DNA of 6,361 nt from positions 1 through 6,361 of the forward strand of contig JAQUMZ010000165.1 of the NCBI GenBank assembly GCA_028717865.1, written 5' to 3'. Positions within the stretch are counted from its first letter, which is position 1. Every line of letters starts with the position of its first letter. The position numbers and the translations under genes are program-made. The DNA is from Elusimicrobiota bacterium. GTDB lineage: Bacteria; Elusimicrobiota; Elusimicrobia; UBA1565; UBA9628. Positions 1-6,177 of this stretch are shown here, piece by piece. The notes under the pieces were generated by a model. The model did not search any database. It was not told where the DNA came from and saw nothing but the letters and a program-made list of their open reading frames with translations.

Positions 1-406
1 AGAGCAGCAAGGCCAGCTTCTCTCCGTCGGGGCGCAGGTCCCGCAGCAGGGCCAGGTGCGCCGGCATCCAGCCGGCGAAGAGCACGCCGAAAAGGGTGAA
101 GGCCAGGCGCTCCAGGGAGCGCGCCGCGCCGAACATCTCGCGCAAGGCCAGCCCCGCCACCGCCGCGGCCAGCACCGCGTCGGAAGGACCGCCCACGGCC
201 AGGCTCAAGCTCAGCAGCGCGCCCCATAGCAGGCCGTTCCAGCGCTGCACCGGCCGGCCGCCCGCGGCCAGGATCAGGCCGTACTCATAGATGCATAAGG
301 CGCAGACCATGACGATGAAGGCGCGCCAGGCCAAGCCGCCGGAGTGGATCAAATAGAGCAGCAGCGGCACGCCCGCGACCGCGGTCAAAATCCTCGGCAG
401 CAGCAT
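1..406 (-). CDS. cdsA: Phosphatidate cytidylyltransferase CdsA, N-terminal part (cut by window edge)
   Basis: CdsA makes CDP-diacylglycerol from phosphatidate and CTP in the inner membrane, the branch point for bacterial phospholipids. The reading frame opens with ATG at 406-404 and stays open to the edge, giving 135 codons. The product begins MLLPRILTAVAGVPLLLYLI, the usual CdsA opening (R-x-LTA-x-x-GVPLLL), and continues with hydrophobic stretches separated by short polar loops, as expected of a polytopic membrane enzyme. The catalytic C-terminal signature (S-x-x-K-R...K-D) would lie left of the window, so the assignment rests on the N-terminal motif, hydrophobicity and position after uppS. 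The start overlaps the uppS stop by one base (TGATG), and a GAGG lies four bases upstream inside uppS, suggesting coupled translation. No frameshift is seen. Confidence 0.85.
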   Translation of the reverse strand, partial: MLLPRILTAVAGVPLLLYLIHSGGLAWRAFIVMVCALCIYEYGLILAAGGRPVQRWNGLLWGALLSLSLAVGGPSDAVLAAAVAGLALREMFGAARSLERLAFTLFGVLFAGWMPAHLALLRDLRPDGEKLALLL

Positions 407-1158
407 CAGGCCTCGCCCTCGCCCGCGGCGGCCCCGCCGAACCGGCGCTCCCGCCGCTGATATTCGAGCAAGGCCCGCGCGAGCTCCTCGCGTCCGAAGT
501 CCGGCCAGAGCACCGGCGTGACGTAGAGCTCGGCGTAGGCCGACTGCCAGAGCAGGAAATTCGAAAGACGCATCTCGCCCGAGGTGCGGATGACCAGGTC
601 CGGGTCGGGCAGGCCCGCGGTGTAGAGCTCGGCGGAGATGTCGGCCTCGGTCACGCCCGCGCGGCCGCGGGCCAGCAGGGCGTTGACGGCGTCGACGAGC
701 TCCTGGCGCGCGCCGTAGTTCAAGGCCAGGGTCAGGCGCAGCCCGGTGTTGCCGGAAAGCTTGTCGATGGAGCGCCGCAGCTGCGCGCGCACTTTTTGGG
801 GCAGGCCGTCGAGGCGTCCGACGGCGCCCAGCCGCACGTTGTGCTTGTCGAGCTCGAGCACCTCCCGGCGCAGGGCGAAGGCGAGCAGGCCCATCAGGCC
901 GGAGACCTCGGCGGCGGGACGCCGCCAGTTCTCGGTGGAAAAGGAGTAGAGCGTAAGATTCGGGATGCCGAGCTCGGAGCAGGCCGACACGATCGCGCGC
1001 ACCGCCTCGGCGCCGGCCTTGTGGCCGGCCAGCCGGGGCAGGCGGTGCGCGCGCGCCCAGCGTCCGTTGCCGTCCATGATGACGGCCACGTGCCGGGGCA
1101 GGCGCGCGCGGTCGAGTCCGGCCGGGGCGCAGTCCTTCTGGGCCTGGGAGTTTTGCAA
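406..1158 (-). CDS. uppS: Isoprenyl transferase / undecaprenyl diphosphate synthase UppS
   Basis: This cis-prenyltransferase extends farnesyl diphosphate with isopentenyl diphosphate to the C55 lipid carrier for peptidoglycan and other wall polymers. It acts in the cytosol at the membrane surface. The 250-residue product is of normal length and keeps the family motifs: HVAVIMDGNGRWA (residues 23-35, with catalytic Asp29), GHKAGAEAVR (45-54), LYSFSTENWRRP (70-81), and the C-terminal VIRTSGEMRLSNFLLWQ (189-205) followed by AYAELY. Arg191, Arg197, Ser199 and Glu210 match the diphosphate- and Mg-binding residues of the E. coli enzyme. The start is uncertain: TTG at 1158 is the only good upstream choice, because the first ATG (Met28) falls inside the catalytic motif, and no clear ribosome binding site precedes the TTG. 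It follows frr by 10 nt and overlaps cdsA by 1 nt. Confidence 0.96.
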   Translation of the reverse strand: MQNSQAQKDCAPAGLDRARLPRHVAVIMDGNGRWARAHRLPRLAGHKAGAEAVRAIVSACSELGIPNLTLYSFSTENWRRPAAEVSGLMGLLAFALRREVLELDKHNVRLGAVGRLDGLPQKVRAQLRRSIDKLSGNTGLRLTLALNYGARQELVDAVNALLARGRAGVTEADISAELYTAGLPDPDLVIRTSGEMRLSNFLLWQSAYAELYVTPVLWPDFGREELARALLEYQRRERRFGGAAAGEGEA

Positions 1159-1168
1159 GGACGCCGGC

Positions 1169-1741
1169 TCAGACCGTGGTGATTTCCTTCTCTTTGGCGG
1201 CCACGGCCTCGTCTATGCGCCGCGACCAGGCGTCCACGGCCTTCTGGACCTTGCCTTCCAGGACCTCGAGCTCGTCCTCGCTGAGCTCCTTGGCCTTCTG
1301 GGCCCGCTTGAGCTTCTCCAGGGCGTCATGGCGGTCCGTGCGCAGCCCCACCTTGGATTCCTCGCCCAGCCGCTTGACCACCTTGACCAGCTCCCGGCGC
1401 CGCTCCTCGTTCATGGCCGGCATGTTCAGACGGATCATCTTGCCGTCGTTGACCGGTGTGGCGCCCAGGTCGGCCTTGGACATGGCCTTCTCGATCTCCT
1501 TGAGCGCGCTCAGGTCCCAGGGCCGGATCTCCAGGGTGCGCGCCTCGGGAACCGAGATCGCGGCCACCTGCTTGAGCGGCACCAGCTGGCCGTAGTACTC
1601 GACCTTGACGTTCTCGAGCAGCATGGGGTTGGCCCGGCCGGTGCGCAGGACCCCGAAGTCGCGGCCCAGACGCGCCAGGCGCTCCTTCATGGCCTCCTCC
1701 ATCTTGGAGATTACGGCGTTGACGGCTTCGGTGATCGGCAT
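1169..1741 (-). CDS. frr: Ribosome recycling factor (RRF)
   Basis: RRF works with EF-G to split the post-termination ribosome so that subunits can be reused. With the chosen start the product is 190 residues, against 185 in E. coli. Family marks include FGVLRTGRANPMLL (29-42), VEYYGQLVPLKQ (47-58), EARTLEIRPWD (66-76), the NEERRRELVK stretch (111-120) and the RTDRHDALEKL helix (134-144). In that helix Arg134 and Arg137 match the ribosome-contacting Arg129 and Arg132 of E. coli RRF. The frame also has an upstream GTG at 1747 overlapping the pyrH stop (GTGA). I prefer ATG at 1741 because a GGAG at 1747-1750 lies five bases before it, whereas that GGAG would overlap the GTG. The ATG start leaves a 2-nt gap after pyrH. 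Confidence 0.97.
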   Translation of the reverse strand: MPITEAVNAVISKMEEAMKERLARLGRDFGVLRTGRANPMLLENVKVEYYGQLVPLKQVAAISVPEARTLEIRPWDLSALKEIEKAMSKADLGATPVNDGKMIRLNMPAMNEERRRELVKVVKRLGEESKVGLRTDRHDALEKLKRAQKAKELSEDELEVLEGKVQKAVDAWSRRIDEAVAAKEKEITTV

Positions 1742-1743
1742 AG

Positions 1744-2457
1744 TCACTCCGTGATCAAGGTTCCGACTTTACCGCCCCGGGCCGCCCGATAGATATTGCC
1801 CGGCACGGACAGGGCGAAAACCGCGATCGGCATGCGGTTCTCCATGCACAGCGTCAGGGCCGTGGCGTCCATCACCCGCAGGCGGCGCCGGATGGCCTCC
1901 ATGAACGTAACGCGCGAGAGCTTCCGGGCCTTGGGGTTCTGCTTGGGGTCGTCGGTGTAAACCCCGTCGACCTGGGTGGCCTTGGGCAGGACCTCGGCCT
2001 CGATCTCGACCGCGCGCAGGGCCGCGGCGGTGTCGGTCGTGAAATACGGATTGCCCGTGCCGCCCGCGAAGATCACCACCCGCCCCTTCTCCAGGTGGCG
2101 CACCGCGCGGCGGCGGATGTAGCTCTCGGCGAGCTTGGATATCTCGATGGCGGTCTGCACCCGGGTCTGCACGCCGAGGTCCTCCAGGGCGTCCTGCAGG
2201 GCCAAGGCGTTTATCACGGTGGCCAGCATTCCCATGTAGTCGGCCGTCACCCGGCCGATGGCCTCGCCCCGCAGGGCTCCGCGCCAGATGTTGCCGGCGC
2301 CCACCACCACGCCCATCTGCACGCCGGCCCCGGCGGCGCGCTTGATCTCCGAGGACACCGCCCGCAGGGCCGCGGAGTCGATGCCCCGGCCCGCGCTGCC
2401 CCCCAGGGACTCGCCCGAGAGCTTGAGCAGAACCCGGCGGAACTTGGGCGCCGTCAT
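1744..2457 (-). CDS. pyrH: Uridylate (UMP) kinase PyrH
   Basis: PyrH phosphorylates UMP to UDP with ATP, the committed step to UTP and CTP. It belongs to the amino-acid-kinase fold and is a cytosolic hexamer in known cases. The 237-residue product has the full set of motifs: RVLLKLSGESL (8-18, with Lys12), GVVVGAGNIWRG (49-60), the ADYMGMLATVINALALQD helix (72-89), VIFAGGTGNPYFTTDTAA (128-145) and KATQVDGVYTDDPK (159-172). E. coli has Lys where this protein has Gln162 in the KAT-x-VDGVY motif; I do not take this as loss of function. ATG at 2457 overlaps the tsf stop by four bases (ATGA), with GGAGA directly before it, so initiation probably depends on translational coupling to tsf. The gene order between tsf and frr is standard. 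Confidence 0.97.
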   Translation of the reverse strand: MTAPKFRRVLLKLSGESLGGSAGRGIDSAALRAVSSEIKRAAGAGVQMGVVVGAGNIWRGALRGEAIGRVTADYMGMLATVINALALQDALEDLGVQTRVQTAIEISKLAESYIRRRAVRHLEKGRVVIFAGGTGNPYFTTDTAAALRAVEIEAEVLPKATQVDGVYTDDPKQNPKARKLSRVTFMEAIRRRLRVMDATALTLCMENRMPIAVFALSVPGNIYRAARGGKVGTLITE

Positions 2458-3296
2458 TCTCCGAGCGTGTAGCGGGCGAAACGCGCGACCTGGAGCTCGC
2501 CGCCCGCGTGCGCCGAGGCGTCCTTGATAAGGGCCGCGACGGGCGTCTTGTTGTCGCGCACGCTCATCTGCTCGAGCAGGCAGAAGGCCTGGTAGAAGAG
2601 CTTGTTGATCTTGCCCTCCACGATCTTGGCGACGGCGGCCTCGGGCTTGCCCTCCTTGCGCAGGATCTCGGTATGGATCTCGCGCTCCTTGGCCAGATCC
2701 GCCGCGGGCACGTCCTCGCGGCGCAGGTACTTGGGCGAGAAGCCCACGATCTGCAGCAGCAGTTCCTTGGCCAGGGCCTTGGCCGCCGGGCTCTGCGCCG
2801 CGGCGGCGTTGGCCGCGCTCAACTGAAGCAGGGCGCCCTTCTTGGCTCCCAGGTGGATGTAGCCCTCGATAAGCCCGTCGCCGGCGAGCTCGAAGCGCTC
2901 CAGGCGGCGCAGGGCCATATTCTCGCCCATTTTCCCTTGGATGGCGGAAACCTGGGCGGCCCCGTCGGCGGGAGTCTTGAGCTTGCCCGCCGCGGCCTCC
3001 TCGGCCAGGGTCTGGGCGAGTTTCTTGAACTCGTCGGTGCGGGCCACGAAATCCGTCTCGCAGTTGAGCTCGATGATGGCGCCGGTCCGGCCCGACGCGT
3101 GATAGGCCACCGCGCCTTCCTTGGTCGCCCGCGCCGAGCGCTTGGCCGCGTCGGCCAAACCTTTCTTGCGCAGCGCGGTCAAGGCCTCGTCGATGCGCCC
3201 CCCGGCTTCCTCCAGGGCCTTCTTGCAGTCGGTCATGCCGGCGCCCGTCTTCTCGCGCAGTTCCTTGATGAGTTGTCCCAGCTCCATGGTCGCCAT
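2454..3296 (-). CDS. tsf: Translation elongation factor Ts (EF-Ts)
   Basis: EF-Ts is the nucleotide exchange factor that recharges EF-Tu with GTP. The 280-residue product is close to the E. coli length of 283, so it is the full-length form and not the short thermophile or mitochondrial type. The N-terminal UBA-like segment carries signature 1, LREKTGAGMTDCKKAL (13-28). The core carries signature 2, ELNCETDFVAR (76-86), whose Asp82 and Phe83 correspond to the pair that wedges into EF-Tu. The later GENMALRR, GYIHLGAKKGALLQL, LLEQMSVRDNKT and C-terminal ARFARYTLGE segments also fit the family. ATG at 3296 is preferred over a second ATG at 3287 because a GGAG at 3302-3305, inside the last rpsB codons, lies five bases upstream. 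The gap to rpsB is 2 nt. Confidence 0.98.
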   Translation of the reverse strand: MATMELGQLIKELREKTGAGMTDCKKALEEAGGRIDEALTALRKKGLADAAKRSARATKEGAVAYHASGRTGAIIELNCETDFVARTDEFKKLAQTLAEEAAAGKLKTPADGAAQVSAIQGKMGENMALRRLERFELAGDGLIEGYIHLGAKKGALLQLSAANAAAAQSPAAKALAKELLLQIVGFSPKYLRREDVPAADLAKEREIHTEILRKEGKPEAAVAKIVEGKINKLFYQAFCLLEQMSVRDNKTPVAALIKDASAHAGGELQVARFARYTLGE

Positions 3297-3298
3297 AG

Positions 3299-4207
3299 CT
3301 ACTCCAGCTCCTCGGCCACCTCGGCCATCACCCTGGTCTTGGCCCGACCCTTGGGCTTGGTCTTTATGCCGCCCTTGCCCGCGGGCGACTCGGGACGCAT
3401 TTCCTTCTCCCAGGCCTCGAGGCCTTCCTCGACCGGCTCGGCCTGCGGCTCGGCGGCCGGCTGCTCGGCCGCGGCCAGCATCTGGGCCTCGGCTTCGGCC
3501 ACGGTCGGAGCCTGCGCCGCGGCGTGCGCCGCGGAGCCCTCGGCCACCGCGTCGGCGATCAGGCCGCAGAAAAGCTTGATCGAACGGGCCGCGTCGTCGT
3601 TGCCCGGGATGGGATGATCGATGAGATCGGGATCGCAGTCCGTGTCGCAGACGGCCACGATGGGGATCTTCAGGCGCCGCGCCTCGGCCACGGCCAGGTC
3701 CTCCTCCACGGGGTCGACCACGAAGAGCACGTCGGGCGGGCGCGACAGGGCGCGGATGCCGGTCAGCACCTTGCGCAGGCGCGCCATTTCCTTATTGGCC
3801 CGGGCCGCGTCCTTCTTGGGCATGACCGCGAGAATGCCGTCGCTTTCCAGCTTCTCGATCTCCTCCAGGCGCTTGATCGAACGCCGGATGGTGGCGAAGT
3901 TGGTCAGCGTGCCGCCCAGCCACTTGTCGGCCACGTAGGCCGCGCCGCAGCGCTGGGCCTCGGAACGCAGGATCTCGACGGCCTGCTTCTTGGTCCCTAC
4001 GAAAAGGAAGGTCTTGCCCAGCGCGGACTGGTCGCGCACCCAGGTCCAGACGCGCTTGAGTTCCTTGACGGTCTTCTGCAGGTCGATGATATGGATGCTG
4101 TTGCGCTCGCCGAATATGAACCGGCTCATCTTCGGATTCCAGCGCCGGGTCTGATGGCCGAAGTGAACTCCGGCCTCCAACATGGCCTTCATTGATACGT
4201 TGATCAT
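3299..4207 (-). CDS. rpsB: 30S ribosomal protein S2 with a long charged C-terminal tail
   Basis: S2 is a late-assembling protein of the small-subunit body and binds together with S1 in many bacteria. The N-terminus shows signature 1 (MKAMLEAGVHFGHQTRRWNP, from residue 6). FLFVGTKKQA, DKWLGGTLTNF, PDVLFVVDP and signature 2 (HPIPGNDDAARSIKL, about residues 197-211) complete the family pattern. The protein has 302 residues against 241 in E. coli. The excess is a low-complexity tail beginning near residue 223: first Ala/Glu/Pro-rich and acidic, then a Lys/Arg-rich patch (GGIKTKPKGRAKTR), then an acidic end. This tail is the most G+C-rich coding stretch seen (49 of 60 bases in 3421-3480). ATG at 4207 is the natural start by alignment. 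It is the first gene of the operon, downstream of a likely promoter. Confidence 0.98.
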   Translation of the reverse strand: MINVSMKAMLEAGVHFGHQTRRWNPKMSRFIFGERNSIHIIDLQKTVKELKRVWTWVRDQSALGKTFLFVGTKKQAVEILRSEAQRCGAAYVADKWLGGTLTNFATIRRSIKRLEEIEKLESDGILAVMPKKDAARANKEMARLRKVLTGIRALSRPPDVLFVVDPVEEDLAVAEARRLKIPIVAVCDTDCDPDLIDHPIPGNDDAARSIKLFCGLIADAVAEGSAAHAAAQAPTVAEAEAQMLAAAEQPAAEPQAEPVEEGLEAWEKEMRPESPAGKGGIKTKPKGRAKTRVMAEVAEELE

Positions 4208-4220
4208 CCGCTGTGCTTAC

Positions 4221-4236
4221 CCTCCGTGACTCCGTG
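4221..4236 (-). promoter_or_regulatory. Shine-Dalgarno site of rpsB, with a duplicated SD-like octamer
   Basis: On the minus strand GGAGG (4221-4225) is followed by 13 bases before the rpsB ATG, which is longer than the usual 5-9. The same motif occurs twice in tandem with an 8-base period (CACGGAGT then CACGGAGG). The second copy is the likely working site. The long spacing could instead mean that part of the leader folds. Confidence 0.5.
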
Positions 4237-4287
4237 TATGGTCCAAAGCCCGTCTACTCTACCAAATTCCAGGACCCCTGGCTAGAT

Positions 4288-4293
4288 GTTATA
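4288..4293 (-). promoter_or_regulatory. Candidate -10 element of the rpsB operon promoter
   Basis: On the minus strand TATAAC (4293 to 4288) matches the TATAAT consensus at five of six bases. It lies in a small A+T-rich island (4284-4310) within very G+C-rich sequence, about 80 bases before the rpsB ATG. No good -35 hexamer is visible at 16-18 bases upstream. A 10-bp palindrome CCGTATACGG (4304-4313) lies where the spacer and -35 region would be and might be an operator. Transcription would start near 4281, beside a small inverted repeat CCAGG-acc-CCTGG (4269-4281). Confidence 0.4.
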
Positions 4294-4361
4294 TAGGAAA
4301 TAACCGTATACGGAAGGTCCGGGCCCGCGGGCCGCGCCGGGGCATTGCCGCGGCCGCAGCC

Positions 4362-4478
4362 GTACGGCGGGGAGAGGGAGGCTTTGCCGTTAAACCCCTC
4401 GCGATCCCGCCAGGGATCGCGAGGCCGGCGCGACCCTTCCTTAGTCGCGCCGATAGTATGAAGTTCGGGGAACTGGGC
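4362..4478. repeat. Structured intergenic repeat, copy A
   Basis: The conserved core is 4387-4478 (92 nt), with 88 of 92 bases identical to copy B and no gaps. It can form three hairpins in a row. H1 has 11-bp arms (4398-4408 with 4413-4423, CTCGCGATCCC, loop GCCA). H2 has 8-bp arms (4427-4434 with 4444-4451, GGCGCGAC, 9-nt loop). H3 has 5-bp arms (4462-4466 with 4470-4474, AGTTC, loop GGG). In front lies a further stem ACGGC/GCCGT (4364-4368 with 4386-4390) enclosing GGGAGGCTTTG, a motif shared with copy B. No T-run follows any hairpin on either strand, so it is not a standard terminator. Open frames through it repeat the same peptide because the DNA repeats; I do not call them genes. The family is not one I recognise. 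Confidence 0.9.
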
Positions 4479-4545
4479 CGGATTGTGCCCAGCTCTACGG
4501 ATCCGCAGACCGCCTTGCGCGCGCACGAGGAACAGGGCGCGCGCG

Positions 4546-4576
4546 GGTTCGCGCGCCGCACGACCGCGCGCGAACC
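4546..4576. repeat. Perfect 11-bp inverted repeat between copies A and B
   Basis: GGTTCGCGCGC (4546-4556) and its exact complement (4566-4576) flank a 9-base loop. It lies in the 101-base stretch between copies A and B (4479-4579), which is otherwise rich in CG/GC alternation and has no coding signal. No T-run follows on either strand, so a terminator is unlikely. It could be part of a longer folded transcript or a remnant of another repeat. Confidence 0.7.
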
Positions 4577-4579
4577 TTG

Positions 4580-4714
4580 GTACGGCAGGAGGCCGCGTTG
4601 GGAGGCTTTGACGCGGCCACCTCCGTTAACCCCCTCGCGATCCCGCCAGGGATCGCGAGGCCGGCGCGACCCTTCCTCAGTCGCGCCGATAATATGAAGT
4701 TCGCGGAACTGGGC
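4580..4714. repeat. Structured intergenic repeat, copy B
   Basis: The core 4623-4714 is co-linear with copy A, 236 bases further right and in the same orientation. The four differences fall outside the paired arms of H1, H2 and H3. The hairpins are at 4634-4644/4649-4659, 4663-4670/4680-4687 and 4698-4702/4706-4710. The leading part is longer than in A: ACGG (4582-4585) can pair with CCGT (4623-4626), and inside it an extra perfect 8-bp stem GGCCGCGT/ACGCGGCC (4591-4598 with 4611-4618) displays TGGGAGGCTTTG as its loop. This suggests a longer element (about 117-135 nt) with one stem of variable length. After it comes an 8-base G run (4734-4741) and then A+T-rich DNA leading to the ATPase gene. 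Confidence 0.9.
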
Positions 4715-4748
4715 GAGCTTGCGCCCGACGCGCGGGGGGGGCCCGACC

Positions 4749-4848
4749 AAAATACGTGAATACGTGAAAGAGGGACACCAATTGTTATCGACTCACATTT
4801 ATGGGACCGATTTTGTGAAAAATATCCAAAATATCGTACCATCTGATT
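4749..4848 (+). promoter_or_regulatory. A+T-rich upstream region of the ATPase gene, possible leaderless promoter
   Basis: Base composition drops sharply here (21 of 60 G+C in 4801-4860). A tandem repeat AATACGTG-AATACGTG opens the region (about 4750-4765). A weak promoter can be drawn: TTGTGA (4813-4818), an 18-base spacer, then TACCAT (4837-4842), each four of six to consensus. This would place the transcript start at or next to the ATG at 4849. No Shine-Dalgarno sequence precedes that ATG, which fits a leaderless message. The promoter call is tentative. Confidence 0.3.
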
Positions 4849-6177
4849 ATGAATCGCGATCTATACAAAAATTTGCTGGATTGGAAAGCCTCCCCACGAC
4901 GCAAGCCCCTTCTTCTTCAGGGCGCCCGCCAAACCGGCAAGACTTTCCTGCTCAAGGAACTCGGAAGGACCGCCTATCAAAGGCTCTTCTATTTCAATTT
5001 TGAGGAAGAGCCCGGCCTCAAGGAAATCTTTAAAAAAGACCTGCGTCCCAAGCGTCTTGTCCCCCTACTCTCAGCAGCCCGGCAGGGTGACCTCCAGCCG
5101 GGAAAGGACCTAATTTTCTTTGACGAGATCCAATCCTGCAATGAAGCCTTGAATTCGCTGAAGTACTTCTGCGAGGAGGCCCCAGAATATCATATCGTCG
5201 GCGCCGGGTCCCTTTTGGGCTTGCTTCTCTCCAGGCCCGCCTCTTTCCCGGTCGGGAAGGTCAACATATTCCATCTCTATCCCATGACATTCTTCGAGTT
5301 CCTCGATGCCATCGACGAGGGGCGGTTGCGCAAGCTGATGGAAGAAGCTCCGGCTCTGGAACCCCTGCCCTTCCATGAAGAACTGTCCGAGTGGCTCAAG
5401 ATGTATTACTTCATCGGCGGAATGCCGGAAGCGGTGGCGCTTTTCGCCTCGACCCGTCGCCTCGGCGGCATCAGGGCCGTGCATCAGGAGATACTGAAGG
5501 CCTACGCGCTGGACTTCACGAAGCACGTTCCCCCGGTCGACGTGCCGAAGATATCCATGCTCTGGGAATCCGTCCCGGCCCATCTTTCCAGGGAGAACAA
5601 GAAATTCATTTTTACCGCAGTCCATCCCAGCGCCCGGTCCCGGGAATATGAAGGGGCCTTGCAATGGCTGGAAAACGCCGGCCTCATCCACAAGGCCTGG
5701 GCGATCAAGCGTCCGGAACTGCCCTTGCGGGGCGCCGCCGACCGCAGGAGCTTCAAGGTGTTCCTGCTCGACGTCGGGCTCCTGGGCGCCATGACGCGCT
5801 TGGATGAGAAGACCGTGATCGAAGGCGCCTCCATGTTCCACACGTACAAGGGAGCTTTCGTCGAGAATTTCACGGCTCAGCAGTTGGTGGCAATGGGAGA
5901 GGAGCAGCTCTACTACTGGAGAAGCGAAGGGCTCAAAGCCGAGGTGGATTTCCTCGTTGAAAGAAGCGGGACTGTTTGGCCCGTTGAGGTCAAGGCGGGG
6001 ATCAACCCAAAGAGCCAGAGCCTCTTGTCCTACGACCGTCAATTCAGACCCGAAAGGCTGGTCAGGTCCAATCTTCTCAATCTGCGGCAGGACGGCAAGA
6101 TTCTCAACATCCCGCTCTACGCCATCAACGCCCTGCCGCGTCTGCTGTCCCTCGCGAGCGCCCAGCGCCAAGCGTAG
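4849..6177 (+). CDS. AAA+ family ATPase with C-terminal DUF4143-type domain
   Basis: The 442-residue product has the layout of the widespread AAA_14/DUF4143 family, whose cellular role is largely unknown. The opening fits the family: an N-terminal helix, then Walker A GARQTGKT (25-32). FYFNFEEEP follows (about 47-55), then Walker B LIFFDEIQ (88-95), a sensor-like HIVGAGSLLG (115-124) and FPVGKVNIFHLYPMTFFEFL (about 133-152). A winged-helix-like middle follows, with YYFIGGMPEAV and WLENAGLIHKAW. The C-terminal part has GAFVEN (335-340), EVDFLVE (365-371) and WPVEVKAG (377-384). Glu339, Asp367, Glu380 and Lys382 resemble a PD-(D/E)XK nuclease-like core, though no activity can be claimed. No signal peptide or membrane segment is seen. 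ATG at 4849 is forced by an in-frame TGA at 4816. The gene is intact, divergent from rpsB, less G+C-rich than the operon and lies between repeat copies B and C, suggesting acquisition by transfer. Confidence 0.93.
   Translation: MNRDLYKNLLDWKASPRRKPLLLQGARQTGKTFLLKELGRTAYQRLFYFNFEEEPGLKEIFKKDLRPKRLVPLLSAARQGDLQPGKDLIFFDEIQSCNEALNSLKYFCEEAPEYHIVGAGSLLGLLLSRPASFPVGKVNIFHLYPMTFFEFLDAIDEGRLRKLMEEAPALEPLPFHEELSEWLKMYYFIGGMPEAVALFASTRRLGGIRAVHQEILKAYALDFTKHVPPVDVPKISMLWESVPAHLSRENKKFIFTAVHPSARSREYEGALQWLENAGLIHKAWAIKRPELPLRGAADRRSFKVFLLDVGLLGAMTRLDEKTVIEGASMFHTYKGAFVENFTAQQLVAMGEEQLYYWRSEGLKAEVDFLVERSGTVWPVEVKAGINPKSQSLLSYDRQFRPERLVRSNLLNLRQDGKILNIPLYAINALPRLLSLASAQRQA

Noticed and set aside
2508..3617. 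369-codon plus-strand open frame opposite tsf and rpsB
   Set aside because: It is antisense to two certain genes and arises from high G+C content with few stop codons. Its Leu/Gly/Gln-rich product has no family likeness.
4398..4451. H1 and H2 as Rho-independent terminators
   Set aside because: Neither strand has a T-run after the stems; the best is three T after H1 on the minus strand. The position upstream of two divergent genes also does not call for one.
4362..4478. Cyclic-di-GMP (GEMM-type) riboswitch, suggested by AAAGCCTCC in the minus-strand loop
   Set aside because: Only a short motif is similar. The order of stems, the second receptor stem and the flanking conserved bases do not fit the known consensus.
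4387..4714. Integron attC sites or a CRISPR array
   Set aside because: GTTAAAC in copy A resembles a core site, but copy B breaks it and there is no matching RYYYAAC partner or integrase. Two repeats with one 144-base gap do not form a CRISPR array.
4734..4741. Run of eight G as a phase-variation tract
   Set aside because: It is not inside a credible gene and is too far from the ATPase promoter region to set spacing. In this composition it is likely chance.
4321..4745. GGGCCCG at 4321-4327 and 4739-4745 as a target-site duplication around copies A and B
   Set aside because: A 7-base, largely palindromic G+C match is expected by chance here, and copy C shows no equivalent.
4254..4750. Overlapping minus-strand open frames of 90, 153 and 115 codons in the repeat region, sharing peptides such as ARLRKGRAGLAIPGGIARG
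   Set aside because: The shared peptide comes from the DNA repeat read in the same frame, and the same peptides appear in different frames of different copies. There is no ribosome binding site or domain, and the hairpins explain the conservation better.
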